A stretch of DNA of 64,000 nt, taken from positions 1 to 64,000 of the forward strand of contig CADCKR010000003.1 in the NCBI GenBank assembly GCA_902802105.1, given 5' to 3'. This DNA comes from an uncultured Ruminococcus sp. (GTDB lineage: Bacteria; Bacillota; Clostridia; Oscillospirales; Acutalibacteraceae). The notes beneath the pieces were generated by a model, which saw only the letters and a list, made by a program, of their open reading frames with translations, was not told where the DNA came from and did not search any database. Positions 17,362-26,768 of this stretch are shown piece by piece. How positions within the stretch are numbered: position 1 is the first letter of the stretch; each line of letters begins with the position of its first letter. The position numbers and the translations under genes are program-made.

Positions 17362-17473
17362 TAAAACGACACACAATTTAAATACTTTTTAAATAATTAT
17401 TTTAACTTTTCACTTTTAACATTTTTGAACTCCGCAATGATAAATTGATTTTCGGTTTCATCAACAGTAGGTA

Positions 17474-17502
17474 TTGCACTTTTTGAAAAAGAATGATAAA
17501 AT
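17474..17502 (+). promoter_or_regulatory. Predicted glyS promoter
   Basis: TTGCAC (17474-17479), 17 nt, TAAAAT (17497-17502). The leader would be about 26 nt, too short for a T-box. Confidence 0.65.
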
Positions 17503-17534
17503 AAGGAGTACCAATTTCAATCGGAGGAATCAGA

Positions 17535-18911
17535 ATGAAAAATACGGAAAAAACTATGGAAAAAATCGTTGCTCTGTGCAAGGGCAGAGGCTTTGTATAT
17601 CCCGGCTCAGAGATATACGGCGGTCTTGCCAACACATGGGATTACGGTCCCTTGGGCAGCGCGCTGAAAAACAACATCAAGCAGGCATGGCTCAAAAAGT
17701 TTGTACAGGAAAACAAATACAACGTAGGGCTTGATGCCGCTATACTTATGAACCCGCAGACATGGGTGGCTTCCGGTCATCTCGGCGGATTTTCCGACCC
17801 GCTCATGGACTGCAAGGAGTGCAAGACCCGTCACCGCGCCGATAACCTGATAGAGGACTTTGACGGTACCAACGTGGCAGGCTGGAGCAACGAGAAAATG
17901 ACCGAGTATATCCGCGAGAAGGCTATTCCCTGCCCGAACTGCGGCAAGCATAACTTTACCGACATAAGACAGTTCAACCTTATGTTCAAGACATTCCAGG
18001 GCGTTACCGAGGACAGCAAGAACGAGCTTTATCTCCGTCCGGAAACTGCTCAGGGCATTTTCGTAAACTTTGCAAATATCCAGAGAACAAGCCGCAAAAA
18101 AGTACCCTTCGGCGTGGCTCAGATAGGCAAGTCATTCCGCAACGAGATAACCCCCGGCAACTTCATCTTCCGTGTGCGTGAGTTTGAGCAGATGGAGCTT
18201 GAATTCTTCTGCAAGCCCGGTACAGACCTTGAATGGTTCAACTACTGGAGAAGCTTCTGCCGCGACTGGCTCTATTCCCTCAATATCAAAGAGGAAAACC
18301 TCAGACTGCGCGACCATGACCCGGAGGAGCTTTGCTTCTACTCCAAGGCTACCACCGACTTTGAGTACCTCTTCCCGTTCGGCTGGGGCGAGCTCTGGGG
18401 CGTTGCCGACAGAACCGACTATGACCTTACACAGCACATCAAGACAAGCGGCAAAGCTCTTGAATACTTTGACCCGCAGACAAACGAAAAGTACGTTCCT
18501 TATGTCATCGAGCCTTCACTTGGCGTTGAGCGCCTGTTCCTTGCAATTATGGTCGAGGCCTATGACGAGGAGCAGATCGACGAAAAGGATACAAGAGTAG
18601 TTCTCCATCTGCATCCGGCTCTTGCTCCGTTCAAGGCTGCTGTGCTCCCGCTTTCAAAGAAGCTTTCAGAGAAGGCTGATGAAGTATGCTCAATGCTCTC
18701 CGGCAGCTTTATGGTAGACTTTGACGATGCCGGCTCCATCGGCAAGCGTTACCGCCGTCAGGACGAAATAGGCACCCCCTTCTGCATCACATACGACTTT
18801 GACAGCCTTGAGGACGGCTGTGTAACAGTACGTGACCGTGATACTATGGAGCAGGAGCGTGTGGCTATCGACAAGCTTACCGACTACATCAGCGAGAAAA
18901 TAAAATTCTGA
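17535..18911 (+). CDS. glyS: Glycyl-tRNA synthetase (dimeric type)
   Basis: This 458-residue protein is the alpha2 (eukaryote-like, GlyQS) class II enzyme. CGGAGG is 6 nt before the ATG. Visible marks are the N-terminal [20 protein letters not shown] block (read in pieces), a zinc-like [12 protein letters not shown]...CPNCGKHNF insertion, motif 2 [21 protein letters not shown] (in pieces), and motif 3 with [11 protein letters not shown]. The anticodon-binding domain is at the C-terminus ([19 protein letters not shown]). It attaches glycine to tRNA-Gly in the cytosol. Monocistronic, with promoter and terminator. Confidence 0.97.
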   Translation: MKNTEKTMEKIVALCKGRGFVYPGSEIYGGLANTWDYGPLGSALKNNIKQAWLKKFVQENKYNVGLDAAILMNPQTWVASGHLGGFSDPLMDCKECKTRHRADNLIEDFDGTNVAGWSNEKMTEYIREKAIPCPNCGKHNFTDIRQFNLMFKTFQGVTEDSKNELYLRPETAQGIFVNFANIQRTSRKKVPFGVAQIGKSFRNEITPGNFIFRVREFEQMELEFFCKPGTDLEWFNYWRSFCRDWLYSLNIKEENLRLRDHDPEELCFYSKATTDFEYLFPFGWGELWGVADRTDYDLTQHIKTSGKALEYFDPQTNEKYVPYVIEPSLGVERLFLAIMVEAYDEEQIDEKDTRVVLHLHPALAPFKAAVLPLSKKLSEKADEVCSMLSGSFMVDFDDAGSIGKRYRRQDEIGTPFCITYDFDSLEDGCVTVRDRDTMEQERVAIDKLTDYISEKIKF

Positions 18912-18930
18912 GCAGAAAACCTGCTTTCCA

Positions 18931-18960
18931 ACCCGCCGCATTATGCCGGCGGGTCTTTTA
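18931..18960 (+). terminator. Terminator after glyS
   Basis: The stem ACCCGCCG/CGGCGGGT (18931-18938, 18947-18954) is followed by CTTTTATATT. Confidence 0.85.
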
Positions 18961-19000
18961 TATTGTAACAATATCGTAAATAAATATTAACACTTTATCG

Positions 19001-19029
19001 TTGACACTAAATTTCATCAAGTGTATAAT
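19001..19029 (+). promoter_or_regulatory. Consensus promoter of the DHHW lipoprotein gene
   Basis: TTGACA (19001-19006), 17 nt, TATAAT (19024-19029): a perfect match. The leader of about 80 nt has no obvious structure. Confidence 0.85.
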
Positions 19030-19116
19030 GATATGGTCGAATGGAAATTTTTACACATTACGGCGCGCTCGTTTGAACAAAAGGAAATGAAAAAGAAAAT
19101 AAAGTGAGGTAATAAT

Positions 19117-20301
19117 ATGAAAAAAATCGCAACTGTCCTTGTTGCTGCCCTCCTCTGCACTTGTATAGTCGCAGGCTGCGGCAATAACGGCGGCAGCACT
19201 TCATCATCTCCTGCTTCGGTGTCAGCAGCCGATAAAGGCGATGAATCAAGCACACAGGTATCAGAAAAAGAATCTGACTCAGACGAACAGTCCGTAGAAA
19301 GCACTGCGGAAAGCTCATCGGAAAATATCACAGGCAAGAACTACAGAGAGCTTGATGCGGAATATACCGTTGAAAACGGTGTCATAGTGGTAAATCAGGA
19401 CGGTCATTACAGAGGCATGGAAATGTTCGGCGGCGGTTCAGGCGACGCTTATGTTGATACGCTCAACACGCTCCGCACAAAGCTTGACAGCAGCATCAGG
19501 ATATATTCAATGATAGCTCCGCTCGCCTGTCAGTATTACATTCCCTCAAACTACGAGGATTATACTGCCGACCAGAAGGAATACATTGACGATAATATTT
19601 CCGCAAGGCTCAGCGATGGCATAACCGCTGTTGATATAGTTTCCACGCTCGGTCAGCATACCGAAGAAAGCATCTACTGCCGCACAGACCACCACTGGAT
19701 GCCGCTCGGCGCTTACTATGCAGCTCAGACCTTCGCAAATGCCGCAGGAGTCGATTTCAAGGATATCAGCACCTTCAAGGCCGAAACTATCAGCGATTTT
19801 GTCGGCACGATGTATGCATTCTCTCAGGATATCAACATCAAGAACGACCCCGAAGACTTTACCTACTACATTCCCGACAACTACGACCAGTGCAAGAACG
19901 ATTTCTATGATACAAGCTTCAACTATGACTACACAGGCTCCTACTTCAAGCAGGTAGGCGACCCGCAGTCAAACGCTTATCTCACCTTCTTCGGCGGTGA
20001 CGAGCAGATCGTAAAGATCCGCACCAACGTAAAGAACGGCAGAAAGCTCCTTATCGTCAAGGACAGCTACGGCAATGCTATTCCGAGCAATCTGACAAAT
20101 TCATTCGAGGAAATATACATCATTGATATGAGATATTTCAACCTCAATCTCGTTGATTTCATCAACCAGCTGGGCATGACCGATGTGCTCTTTACAATGT
20201 GCGTTTTCTCGGCATTCGGCAATAACTCATACGGCCTTCCCGATCTGCTCACACAGGCTCAGGGACAGACGATCACAGACAACTACGACCCCAATGCATG
20301 A
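19117..20301 (+). CDS. DHHW family lipoprotein
   Basis: This is a 394-residue protein with a lipoprotein signal (KKIATVLVAALLCTCIVAGC, Cys at residue 21). Residues 22-75 are a Ser/Glu-rich linker. The rest resembles the DHHW family, related to the SGNH/AlgX-like hydrolase fold. Support comes from a family-naming motif TDHHWMPLGAYYAAQ, an upstream YRGMEMFGGG block, and a later VKDSYGNAI that is a likely Ser-containing motif. AlgX-like proteins act on cell-surface polysaccharides, often as O-acetyltransferases; the exact activity here is unknown. It is a single-gene unit between glyS and ilvE. Confidence 0.8.
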   Translation: MKKIATVLVAALLCTCIVAGCGNNGGSTSSSPASVSAADKGDESSTQVSEKESDSDEQSVESTAESSSENITGKNYRELDAEYTVENGVIVVNQDGHYRGMEMFGGGSGDAYVDTLNTLRTKLDSSIRIYSMIAPLACQYYIPSNYEDYTADQKEYIDDNISARLSDGITAVDIVSTLGQHTEESIYCRTDHHWMPLGAYYAAQTFANAAGVDFKDISTFKAETISDFVGTMYAFSQDINIKNDPEDFTYYIPDNYDQCKNDFYDTSFNYDYTGSYFKQVGDPQSNAYLTFFGGDEQIVKIRTNVKNGRKLLIVKDSYGNAIPSNLTNSFEEIYIIDMRYFNLNLVDFINQLGMTDVLFTMCVFSAFGNNSYGLPDLLTQAQGQTITDNYDPNA

Positions 20302-20346
20302 TAAAGCAAAATTTGCAATTTTTAGTTTCCTGTCCTGCATTTATCA

Positions 20347-20375
20347 TTGACATGATATGATTTTAGGGATATAAT
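20347..20375 (+). promoter_or_regulatory. Consensus promoter of ilvE
   Basis: TTGACA (20347-20352), 17 nt, TATAAT (20370-20375). The leader of about 30 nt excludes an attenuator or T-box. Confidence 0.85.
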
Positions 20376-20411
20376 ATATCTGTTAATTTTTCTGCGAAAG
20401 GATGTCTTATT

Positions 20412-21437
20412 ATGGATAAGAAAAATATCGACTGGTCAAATCTCAGCTTCGGCTACATAAAGACCGACAAAAGATTTGTTTCCAGCTATAAAGACGGTGC
20501 ATGGGATGAGGGCGCTCTCATTGATGACGATATGATCACAATGAGCGAATGTGCCTGCGTTCTCCAGTATTCACAGTCCATATTCGAGGGACTCAAGGCT
20601 TACACCACCGAAAACGGCAAGACAGTCGTATTCCGTCCTGACCTCAACGCTGAGCGTCTCGCAAATTCTTCAAGAAGAATGGAGATGCCTGTGTTCCCCG
20701 AGGACAAGTTCATTGACGCTGTAGATCAGGTAGTACGTGCAAACAAGGCTTTCGTTCCTCCCTATGGCACAGGCGCTACTCTGTATCTGCGTCCGTTCAT
20801 GTTCGGTATCAACCCTGTCATCGGCGTTAAGCCTGCTGATGAGTTCCAGTTCAGGATCTTCTGCACACCTGTCGGCCCCTACTTCAAGGGCGGCGCAAAG
20901 CCCATCACCATCAAGGTAAGCGACTTCGACCGTGCAGCTCCTCACGGCACAGGCTTCATCAAGGCAGGCCTTAACTATGCTATGAGCCTTCATGCTATCG
21001 TTACAGCTCACAAGGAGGGCTTTGACGAGAATATGTACCTTGACGCTGCTACCAGAACAAAGGTCGAGGAGACAGGCGGCGCTAACTTCCTGTTCGTTAC
21101 AAAGGATAACAAGGTCGTTACTCCTAAGTCAGACAGCATCCTGCCTTCTATCACAAGACGTTCGCTCATGATCGTTGCCAAGGAATATCTTGGTCTTGAG
21201 GTCGAGGAGCGTGAGGTTTACTTCGATGAGGTCAAGGATTTCGCAGAGTGCGGTCTTTGCGGCACTGCTGCAGTTATCTCACCTGTCGGCAAGATCTACG
21301 ACCACGGCAAGGAGATCTGCTTCCCTGCCGGTATGGAAAAGATGGGTCCTGTTACTCAGAAGCTTTATGACACACTCACCGGCATCCAGATGGGACGCAT
21401 TGAGGACAAGTTCGGCTGGGTACGCGAGATAAAGTAA
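20412..21437 (+). CDS. ilvE: Branched-chain amino acid aminotransferase
   Basis: This is a 341-residue fold-type IV PLP enzyme. Recognisable blocks are SQSIFEGLKAY, LYLRPFMFG, the FIKAGLNYA region with the likely Schiff-base Lys, and KVEETGGANFLFV, ILPSITRRS and ECGLCGTAAVISPVG. The length and blocks match the BCAT group of Ile/Leu/Val aminotransferases (about 340-360 residues). It catalyses the last step of branched-chain amino acid synthesis or the first step of their breakdown. AAAGGA precedes the ATG. Monocistronic. Confidence 0.95.
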   Translation: MDKKNIDWSNLSFGYIKTDKRFVSSYKDGAWDEGALIDDDMITMSECACVLQYSQSIFEGLKAYTTENGKTVVFRPDLNAERLANSSRRMEMPVFPEDKFIDAVDQVVRANKAFVPPYGTGATLYLRPFMFGINPVIGVKPADEFQFRIFCTPVGPYFKGGAKPITIKVSDFDRAAPHGTGFIKAGLNYAMSLHAIVTAHKEGFDENMYLDAATRTKVEETGGANFLFVTKDNKVVTPKSDSILPSITRRSLMIVAKEYLGLEVEEREVYFDEVKDFAECGLCGTAAVISPVGKIYDHGKEICFPAGMEKMGPVTQKLYDTLTGIQMGRIEDKFGWVREIK

Positions 21438-21465
21438 TTCCGGCAAACCTGTAATAAAAAATCAA

Positions 21466-21499
21466 CTCCCTTAGTCCGCTGCGGCTAAGGGAGATTTTT
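21466..21499 (+). terminator. Terminator after ilvE
   Basis: The stem CTCCCTTAG/CTAAGGGAG (21466-21474, 21485-21493) is followed by ATTTTTG. The rest of 21500-21631 has no gene; it carries a CGGCTCGGTCGGT segment shared with 43645-43660. Confidence 0.85.
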
Positions 21500-21631
21500 G
21501 TTTGTTTTATGTCAGGTGCTTACGGGTATCGCCTGCCGGCTCGGTCGGTACTTCTGCCTGTCAGAGATATCCGCCGGACACACGCACCCCAGAAAACCGT
21601 GTTTTATATCTGACGGTTAAAGATCCGCTGT

Positions 21632-23395
21632 TCATTTGGTTGACGCAAACTGAGAATTGTACAGGTCGTGATAGAAGCCGCCCTTTGCCATAAGCTCGCT
21701 GTGGTTTCCCTGCTCGATTATGCTGCCGTCCTTCATCACAAGTATAACGTCCGCTTCCTTTATAGTAGAAAGTCTGTGCGCTACGATGAAGCTTGTCCTG
21801 CCCTTCATCATGTTGTTGAAGGCTTCCTGTATCTTTAATTCGGTACGGGTATCAATGCTGCTTGTCGCTTCGTCAAGTATAAGCATCGGCGGGTCGCAAA
21901 GCATTACCCTTGCAATGCACATGAGCTGCCGCTGTCCTTGTGAAAGATTTGCTCCTTCCTCGGTTATTACAGTATCATAGCCGTCGGGCATACGCTCAAT
22001 AAATCTGTTGATAAACGCTTTTTTTGCCGCCGCCTTTACCTCATCAAGACCTGCATCCGGCTTGCCGTAGGCAATGTTGTCACGGACAGATGCATTATAA
22101 AGCCAGCTCTCCTGCAAAACCATTCCATATAGCGCCCGCAGGTCGTCGCGCTTCATATCATATATACTCTTTCCGTCTATGCGGATATCGCCCTTTGTAA
22201 CGTCATAGAAACGCATAAGCAGGTTTATGAATGTCGTCTTGCCGCAGCCGGTCGGCCCTACAATGGCTATCCTGCTGCCTGCCTTTACATGAAGCTCGAA
22301 ATCGGTGATAAGCGGCTTATCCGGCGAATAGGAAAAGCTGATCTTTTCTATGTCTATCTTTCCCTTGCAGCCTTCGGCAGTTACAGGCTTCTCCGGATCG
22401 GGAAGCTGATCGAGTGTATCCAGCACCTCAAAGACCCTGTCTGCGCCCGCAAGAGCCGACTGAAGCTGAGGTATAACTCCCGTTACCTCATTGAACGGCT
22501 TTGTGTACTGATTTGCATAAGTTATGAAAGCGGCTATCTGACCGACTGTAAGAGAACCGTTGATAACGCTTATCGCGCCGGTTATGCATACGGCAGTTGT
22601 AACAAGTCCGTTTACAAAGCGTGTACTCGGATTTGCAAGCGATGAATAGAACTGCGATTTCTTTCCGCATACAAGAAGGCGCTCATTGATCTCGTCAAAG
22701 CCCTCCTGAGCCTCGTCCTCATAGCCAAAGGCCTTTACAAGCTTCTGCTGACCTACATATTCGTCAACGTATGCGCTCAGCTCTCCCTGAGTTTTCGACT
22801 GCTCACGGAACTGCTTCTGCGAAAGTCTTGTGATAAAAGCCGCCACAAACATTGAAAGCGGAGTTATTATAACTACCACGATAGCTATAACAAAATTGAG
22901 CATTATCATAAAAGCAAGCGTACAAATTATCATGACAGCGCCTGAAAAGAGCTGTGTTATGCCCTGAAGCAGACCGTCGCCTATGCTTTCGGTATCGTTG
23001 ATGATCCGGCTTATCAGATCGCCGTGAGGATGAACGTCTATGTATTTAAGCGGAACAGAATTGAATTTGCTGAAAATATCGCTGCGGATATCCCTTATCG
23101 TAAAGTAGCTGACAGAATTTATAAACAGGCTCATAAGCCATTGGAACACCGCGCAGCCCATAACTGTGGCGCCTGTCATCATCAGGAGCTGGATTATCGA
23201 ATCGAAATCGACATTTCCTTCTGATACCGCGCAGTCGATAGCCTTGCCGATAAGTACGGGCGCAGTAAGCGTGAGCACTACATACAGAACTGCAAATATC
23301 ATTGCAAAGATCAGGCTTTTCCTGTAAGGTGAAGCATATTTCAATATCCTGCGCAGAGTTTTTTTCTGAGATCCGGTCTTTTTCTTCTTTGACAT
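21632..23395 (-). CDS. ABC exporter half-transporter, consensus ATPase site
   Basis: This is a 587-residue protein. Residues 1-320 form a six-helix exporter membrane domain, and residues 345-580 an ATPase with Walker A GPTGCGKTTF, Q-loop YGMVLQESWL, signature LSQGQRQL and Walker B MLILDEATSS with the catalytic Glu, followed by the switch His in VAHRLSTI. The start overlaps the previous gene's stop by one base. Together the two genes encode a heterodimeric exporter of the LmrCD/TM287-288 type. Substrates of such pumps are often drugs, peptides or lipids; none can be assigned here. Confidence 0.92.
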   Translation of the reverse strand: MSKKKKTGSQKKTLRRILKYASPYRKSLIFAMIFAVLYVVLTLTAPVLIGKAIDCAVSEGNVDFDSIIQLLMMTGATVMGCAVFQWLMSLFINSVSYFTIRDIRSDIFSKFNSVPLKYIDVHPHGDLISRIINDTESIGDGLLQGITQLFSGAVMIICTLAFMIMLNFVIAIVVVIITPLSMFVAAFITRLSQKQFREQSKTQGELSAYVDEYVGQQKLVKAFGYEDEAQEGFDEINERLLVCGKKSQFYSSLANPSTRFVNGLVTTAVCITGAISVINGSLTVGQIAAFITYANQYTKPFNEVTGVIPQLQSALAGADRVFEVLDTLDQLPDPEKPVTAEGCKGKIDIEKISFSYSPDKPLITDFELHVKAGSRIAIVGPTGCGKTTFINLLMRFYDVTKGDIRIDGKSIYDMKRDDLRALYGMVLQESWLYNASVRDNIAYGKPDAGLDEVKAAAKKAFINRFIERMPDGYDTVITEEGANLSQGQRQLMCIARVMLCDPPMLILDEATSSIDTRTELKIQEAFNNMMKGRTSFIVAHRLSTIKEADVILVMKDGSIIEQGNHSELMAKGGFYHDLYNSQFASTK

Positions 23396-25125
23396 CAGTT
23401 TTCGACCTCCTCTGCTTTAAGCTGTGAGAGACATATCTCACGATAAACGCTGCAATTTCTGAACAGCTCGTTATGTGTGCCTATGCCCGAAAGCTCACCG
23501 CCGTCAAGAACAATGATCTGATCCGCATAGCGCACTGTGCCTACACGCTGAGATACCATGATAACAGTCATTCCTGCGGTCTCATCGTGCAGTGCCTTTC
23601 TCAGCGCTGCGTCAGTGGCAAAATCCAGCGCGCTTGCGCTGTCATCAAGTATCAGTATTTCGGGACGCCCGACAAGCGCTCTTGCAATGGTAAGCCTTTG
23701 CCTTTGACCGCCGGAAAGATTTTTTCCTCCGGCCGTTATCTGCTTGTTCGTCTTTTCGGGCATCTTGCTGACAAACTCATAGGACTGGGATATTTTCAGC
23801 GCTCTTTCTATATCAGAGTCCGCTGCGTCCCTTTTTCCGAAGCGGAGATTATCCTTTATAGTACCCGAAAAAAGCTCTGCTTTCTGCGGAACTATGCCTA
23901 TCTTGCTCCTGAGCTGCGTAAAGGTATAATCCCTTACATCAACGCCGTCTACAAGTATCATGCCCTCCGAGGCATCATAGAATCTCGGTATAAGGTTCAC
24001 AAGCGTACTCTTGCCTGCGCCCGTACCGCCGATTATGCCTATAGTTGAGCCCTTTTTCAGTTTGAAGCTGATATTCCTGAGTGCATAGCCGCTGCCAGAA
24101 TATCCGAACGAAACATCCCTGAATTCCACGCAGGGAGCATCACTGACCTCCTCAGCGCCGGCGTTTTCTTTTTCGACGACCGACGGCTTTGTGTCGAATA
24201 CCTCGTTCACTCTTGCCGCAGAGGCTGATGCATTCGTAAATATTACCACCAGATTTGATACTACTATCATAGCAAGAAGTATCTGCGTCATATAGTTTAC
24301 CAGAGCGATTATCTCACCTGTTTTAAGCTCGCCGGTAAAGACGAAGCCCGCTCCGAACCAGACTATTGCAATTATAGCCGCCTGAGCGATAACGTATGTA
24401 AGCGGATTGAGCAGAGCCGAAAGCCTTCCTGCCGTAACTGCCGTTTTTGCAAGCTCGTCATTGCATTCGTCAAAGCGCTGCTGATCGTCCTCCTGACGGC
24501 TGAATGCCCTGATAACTCTGTTTCCGGAGAGATTCTCACGCGATATCAGCGAAACAGTGTCAAGCTTTTTCTGTATCTTTTTATAGAACGGCACCGAACG
24601 TGTCATCACTATAAAAAGCACAAGGCCTATCAGCAGAGCCGCGCCGAAAAATATGAGCGACAGCTTCATATCAATAGTCATAGCCATGATAAGCGCACCT
24701 ATGACAAGGAACGGCGCACGTATCACAAGTCTGATAAGCATAGCTACCGCAAGCTGCAGGCGGTTGACATCATTGGTCAGCCTCGTTATAAGCGACGGTG
24801 TGCCAAGCTTGTCCAGCTCATTGTGCGACAATGTGTTTATGTGCCTGAACATAGCGCTCCTCACCTTTGTGCCGAAGCCCTGCGATGCTACCGAAGCGGA
24901 TTTTTGGCACACAAGAGCAAATCCAAGTCCAAGTGCGCCAAGCAGCACCATCAGTCCACCCTTCTGAATGACATAGCCTACATCGTTGTTCCTGACGCCG
25001 TTATCAATAATATCGGCGGTTATCACAGGAATGAACAGCTCAAAAACAGCCTCGATGAGCTTGCATATCGGGCCGATGATCAGCTGCAGCTTGTAGTCCT
25101 TCAGGAATCTTCTTAGACGGAACAT
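23395..25125 (-). CDS. ABC exporter half-transporter, degenerate ATPase site
   Basis: This is a 576-residue protein with an exporter membrane domain (residues 1-310) and an ATPase domain (335-570). Walker A is GGTGAGKST and the signature is LSGGQRQRL. Walker B reads ILILDDSASALD, with Asp in place of the catalytic Glu, and the switch region reads VSQRVG, with Gln in place of His. These are the known marks of the degenerate-site partner in heterodimeric exporters. It is the first gene of the pair, with its own promoter. Confidence 0.92.
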   Translation of the reverse strand: MFRLRRFLKDYKLQLIIGPICKLIEAVFELFIPVITADIIDNGVRNNDVGYVIQKGGLMVLLGALGLGFALVCQKSASVASQGFGTKVRSAMFRHINTLSHNELDKLGTPSLITRLTNDVNRLQLAVAMLIRLVIRAPFLVIGALIMAMTIDMKLSLIFFGAALLIGLVLFIVMTRSVPFYKKIQKKLDTVSLISRENLSGNRVIRAFSRQEDDQQRFDECNDELAKTAVTAGRLSALLNPLTYVIAQAAIIAIVWFGAGFVFTGELKTGEIIALVNYMTQILLAMIVVSNLVVIFTNASASAARVNEVFDTKPSVVEKENAGAEEVSDAPCVEFRDVSFGYSGSGYALRNISFKLKKGSTIGIIGGTGAGKSTLVNLIPRFYDASEGMILVDGVDVRDYTFTQLRSKIGIVPQKAELFSGTIKDNLRFGKRDAADSDIERALKISQSYEFVSKMPEKTNKQITAGGKNLSGGQRQRLTIARALVGRPEILILDDSASALDFATDAALRKALHDETAGMTVIMVSQRVGTVRYADQIIVLDGGELSGIGTHNELFRNCSVYREICLSQLKAEEVEN

Positions 25126-25163
25126 TTCATCATCTCACTTTTTATTGTTTTTATCTGTATATT

Positions 25164-25192
25164 ATTGTATATTATCATTTTGATTTAGTCAA
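25164..25192 (-). promoter_or_regulatory. Promoter of the ABC exporter pair
   Basis: On the minus strand TTGACT (25192-25187), 17 nt, TACAAT (25169-25164). It lies about 40 nt before the start at 25125 and is divergent to the flippase gene. Confidence 0.7.
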
Positions 25193-25220
25193 TCAATTAT
25201 ATATAAATGGAGGTAATATT

Positions 25221-26753
25221 ATCCGCAGACAGCTTTTTATAAAAAACGGTATTATAATGGCAGCTTCGGCACTGACGATAAGAACCATGTCCATGACGTT
25301 CAGGGTCTTTCTTACAGACAGGCTCGGAACACAGGGCGTGGGACTTTATCAGCTTGTGCTGAGCGTATATCTTGTTTTTGCAGCAGTCGCCTCAACAGGC
25401 GTTTCACTCTGCGCTACAAGAGTTTTCTCTGAGCTTTGCGCACAGGGACACGAAGGAAAGGCTCGTTTTTCCGTTGAACGCTGCATGATTTTTTCGTTCC
25501 TGCTCGGAACAATGCTCGGAGCCCTGATGCTTGCAGGCGCTGTACCCATATCCTGCTATGCCCTGCATGACAAGCGGGCTGTATCTGCGCTTATGCTGCT
25601 TTCGCCGTCACTGCCGTTTTTAGCGGTTTCCGCCTGTGTGCGCGGATACTTCCTTGCCCGCAAAAAAACACTGCAGACCTCCGGTGAGCAGCTTATAGAA
25701 CAGCTTATCGAAATGGGAACATTTATCGTTTTGTTCTCGCTATACCGTCCGGAAAGTCTTGAGCAGGCCTGTATGCTTACTGTTGCAGGCACTACCGGAG
25801 CAGAGGTGCTGTCATTTGTCTATTCGCTGATATGTTACCATGCAGACATAAAACGCACAGGAATAATCCCCGAACGCACCAACGGGCTTATGCGTCATCT
25901 TATGCCTGTATTTCTGCCCGTAACCGCAAATGCCTGCCTGCGCTGCGGTCTGTCTGCCGCCGAAAATGCTCTTATTCCTCTCGGTTTGCAGCACAGCGGA
26001 CTTTCCCGTACAGCAGCGCTCTCTCAATATGGCATTATCTGCGGAATGACGCTGCCTGTACTTACCTTTCCTTCGGTTCTTGTACTGCCGTTTGCCGCGC
26101 TTATAATATCCGAGGTAACAGAAGAACGTGTATGCGGGCACAAAGCAGCGGTAAGGCGCATAACCGAAAAAATGGTATCGGCGTCGCTCAGATATTCCAT
26201 CCCCGTAACGGTCATATTTGTCTTTTTTGGTGTGCCGCTGTGTGAGCTGCTTTTCAAAAGCAGTGAATCGGGATATTTTTTGTCTGTGCTTGCGCCCGTT
26301 ATCCCGTTTATGTATCTTGATTCGGTGGTTGACAGCATACTAAAAGGGCTTAACGAACAGACGAGCTATTTTATATTCAACACGATAGATTCCGTCATAC
26401 GTGTGCTGCTCACTGTTGTATTGCTTCCTTTCATGGGAATATACGGAGTGGTCGTTGTCATAATTGTCAGTGAGCTGCTCAATACACTTATGAGCCTTAT
26501 GCGGCTTGTAAAAATAACCGATTTCCGCCTGCGGCTACTTGACGATGTATTTCTGCCAGTTATCTGTGCATCAATACCGTGTCTGCTTGCAAAGCCTATA
26601 AGCATTTCCGGCAGCAAAACCGCAGACATTCTTATAAAGCTCCTGTTTTGCTGCCTTATATACCTTCTTCTGCGCGCAATTATTCTTTTAGTGCAGCGCC
26701 CCTCAAAAACAGCGCCGCAGATCCGCCGTCTGTTTTTTCATCGTATTGTATAG
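25221..26753 (+). CDS. SpoVB/MurJ-like oligosaccharide flippase with apparent non-AUG start
   Basis: This is a polytopic MOP-superfamily protein with about 12-14 membrane helices, about 510 residues. The first in-frame ATG (25257) has no ribosome binding site and would begin inside the first helix. GGAGG at 25209-25213 instead points to ATC at 25221 (spacing 7) or ATT at 25218 (spacing 4). The frame from there reads (M)RRQLFIKNGIIMAASALT, the usual N-terminus of this family. No ATG, GTG or TTG occurs in frame between the GGAGG and 25257. Family members flip lipid-linked sugars for peptidoglycan, spore cortex or polysaccharides. Later marks include GLYQLVLSVYLVFAAVASTG. The start codon is inferred, the family call is firm. 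Confidence 0.85.
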   Translation: MRRQLFIKNGIIMAASALTIRTMSMTFRVFLTDRLGTQGVGLYQLVLSVYLVFAAVASTGVSLCATRVFSELCAQGHEGKARFSVERCMIFSFLLGTMLGALMLAGAVPISCYALHDKRAVSALMLLSPSLPFLAVSACVRGYFLARKKTLQTSGEQLIEQLIEMGTFIVLFSLYRPESLEQACMLTVAGTTGAEVLSFVYSLICYHADIKRTGIIPERTNGLMRHLMPVFLPVTANACLRCGLSAAENALIPLGLQHSGLSRTAALSQYGIICGMTLPVLTFPSVLVLPFAALIISEVTEERVCGHKAAVRRITEKMVSASLRYSIPVTVIFVFFGVPLCELLFKSSESGYFLSVLAPVIPFMYLDSVVDSILKGLNEQTSYFIFNTIDSVIRVLLTVVLLPFMGIYGVVVVIIVSELLNTLMSLMRLVKITDFRLRLLDDVFLPVICASIPCLLAKPISISGSKTADILIKLLFCCLIYLLLRAIILLVQRPSKTAPQIRRLFFHRIV

Positions 26754-26768
26754 AAATTCCTTATGACA

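Noticed and set aside
17503..17534. T-box riboswitch before glyS
   Set aside because: The leader after the predicted promoter is only about 26 nt. The same reasoning excludes T-boxes before valS and ilvE.
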